From positions 1 through 49,516 of the forward strand of contig JAKAFY010000011.1 of NCBI GenBank assembly GCA_021817785.1: a stretch of 49,516 nucleotides of DNA. Reading direction: 5' to 3'. Shown piece by piece: positions 49,132 to 49,516 of this stretch; position 1 is the first letter of the stretch; every line of letters starts with the position of its first letter. Under the pieces are notes generated by a model. It saw nothing but the letters and a program-made list of their open reading frames with translations. It had not been told where the DNA came from and did not search any database. This DNA comes from a bacterium (GTDB lineage: Bacteria > Patescibacteriota > Microgenomatia > UBA10105 > UBA927). The translations under genes were made by a program, and so were the position numbers.

Positions 49132-49516
49132 TGAAGCGAATGTAAACATGATGGTTCTGACAAACCCCGGCAAAACCGATTGGGAAACATGCCAATCGCG
49201 CGATACACCCCGTTTTCGCTTGGCCCTTTTTCCCGTTGTCGTAACCGGCTGACCGGAAAATCCGGATTCCCGAAGAAGCGACAGGTATCGGATGATGGCC
49301 GCGAGCACCCATGCGGATTCTGTGTTCACCGGTGTATCAGGTATCTTCTCACTCCTCCGGGGAAAAAGCCGCCGGAACCGCGCCATGACTCGCGAACGCA
49401 TGTCTACCCGGCGTATGGGCACAGCAGTCTGCCCGAAAAATAATCGCCATACCACGAGCGCTCTTCCTAGATCTTCAGGAACCACGATATCCGCATGTGT
49501 TGTATCTGCTGGCGGT
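49129..49516 (-). CDS. C-terminal part of an unrecognised protein, cut by the window end
   Basis: The frame is open from the right edge of the window to a TGA at 49129-49131 and encodes about 128 residues without a forced start. It has a hydrophobic-basic patch around RALVVWRLFFGQTAVPIRRV, several Arg-rich stretches and a helix-forming SAWVLAAIIRYLSLLRESGF. A GTG at 49485 could be a start, but the frame continues beyond it. I do not recognise the family. Its stop overlaps the promoter of element copy B. Confidence 0.5.
   Translation of the reverse strand, partial: PPADTTHADIVVPEDLGRALVVWRLFFGQTAVPIRRVDMRSRVMARFRRLFPRRSEKIPDTPVNTESAWVLAAIIRYLSLLRESGFSGQPVTTTGKRAKRKRGVSRDWHVSQSVLPGFVRTIMFTFAS

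Overview
The window looks like a chromosomal segment of a Candidate Phyla Radiation (Patescibacteria) bacterium, most likely of the Microgenomates type. This is inferred from gene content and style and was not tested by phylogeny. The signs are shortened housekeeping proteins (HrcA of 243 residues, a trimmed UvrD), very short intergenic gaps with many ATGA-type overlaps, TGA used as stop, PilN/PilO genes next to membrane-anchored Pro/Thr-rich surface proteins with IPxTG-like tails, VanW, LytR-CpsA-Psr and two FemAB enzymes for a Gram-positive-like wall, and short palindromic or tandem repeats inserted in frame inside genes.

Layout. 1-3.4 kb: hrcA with a CIRCE operator and an odd palindromic element, then a cohesin-like surface protein and a GH39-like protein. 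3.4-12.3 kb: murJ, rpsT, pilN-pilO and small partners, three surface proteins (one Cys-rich), an LCP protein and tpiA. 12.4-19.3 kb: two UvrD-type helicases flanking two FemAB genes. 19.4-25.7 kb: two RBBP9-like hydrolases, a YdjM-like membrane protein, rmuC, metG and tatD. 25.9-31.2 kb: a five-gene envelope glycan cluster (GT2, GT39-like, membrane protein, MraY/WecA-like, and a UbiA-family enzyme like decaprenyl-phosphate phosphoribosyltransferase). 31.3-36.3 kb: PEGA/SH3 protein, M23 peptidase, GNAT, two more alpha/beta hydrolases, a methyltransferase and a HIT protein. 36.4-38.5 kb: groES-groEL with CIRCE and terminator. 38.5-46.1 kb: nucleotidyltransferase-like protein, solute-binding protein, VanW, cytidylyltransferase-like protein, tsaD, idi, a tRNA with anticodon UAU and an ATP-grasp protein. 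46.2-49.5 kb: a TraD/VirD4-like ATPase, a Pro-rich partner, a second copy of the palindromic element and a partial gene running off the end.

Three window-wide patterns stand out. First, about fifteen genes have a -10 hexamer ending 6-10 bases before the ATG, very often exactly 6, so leaderless transcription appears to be the usual mode; groES and groEL instead carry strong Shine-Dalgarno sites. Second, two related elements of 139 and 141 bp, each with inverted ends CCAGG...CCTGG, each flanked by direct TATG copies, sit exactly at the start codons of two unrelated genes (hrcA and the Pro-rich partner of the TraD-like ATPase). In both cases a -10 box lies 10 bases before the outer ATG. They may be start-codon-targeted mobile elements or structured leader RNAs, and they are the best candidate here for something undescribed. 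Third, at least six genes carry small repeat inserts in frame.

How the genes fit together: most of the window serves the cell surface, including wall assembly, glycan synthesis, pilus assembly and anchored adhesin-like proteins. The rest is core maintenance (chaperones under HrcA, tRNA modification, repair helicases, translation). No CRISPR array, rRNA, complete insertion sequence or prophage was seen.
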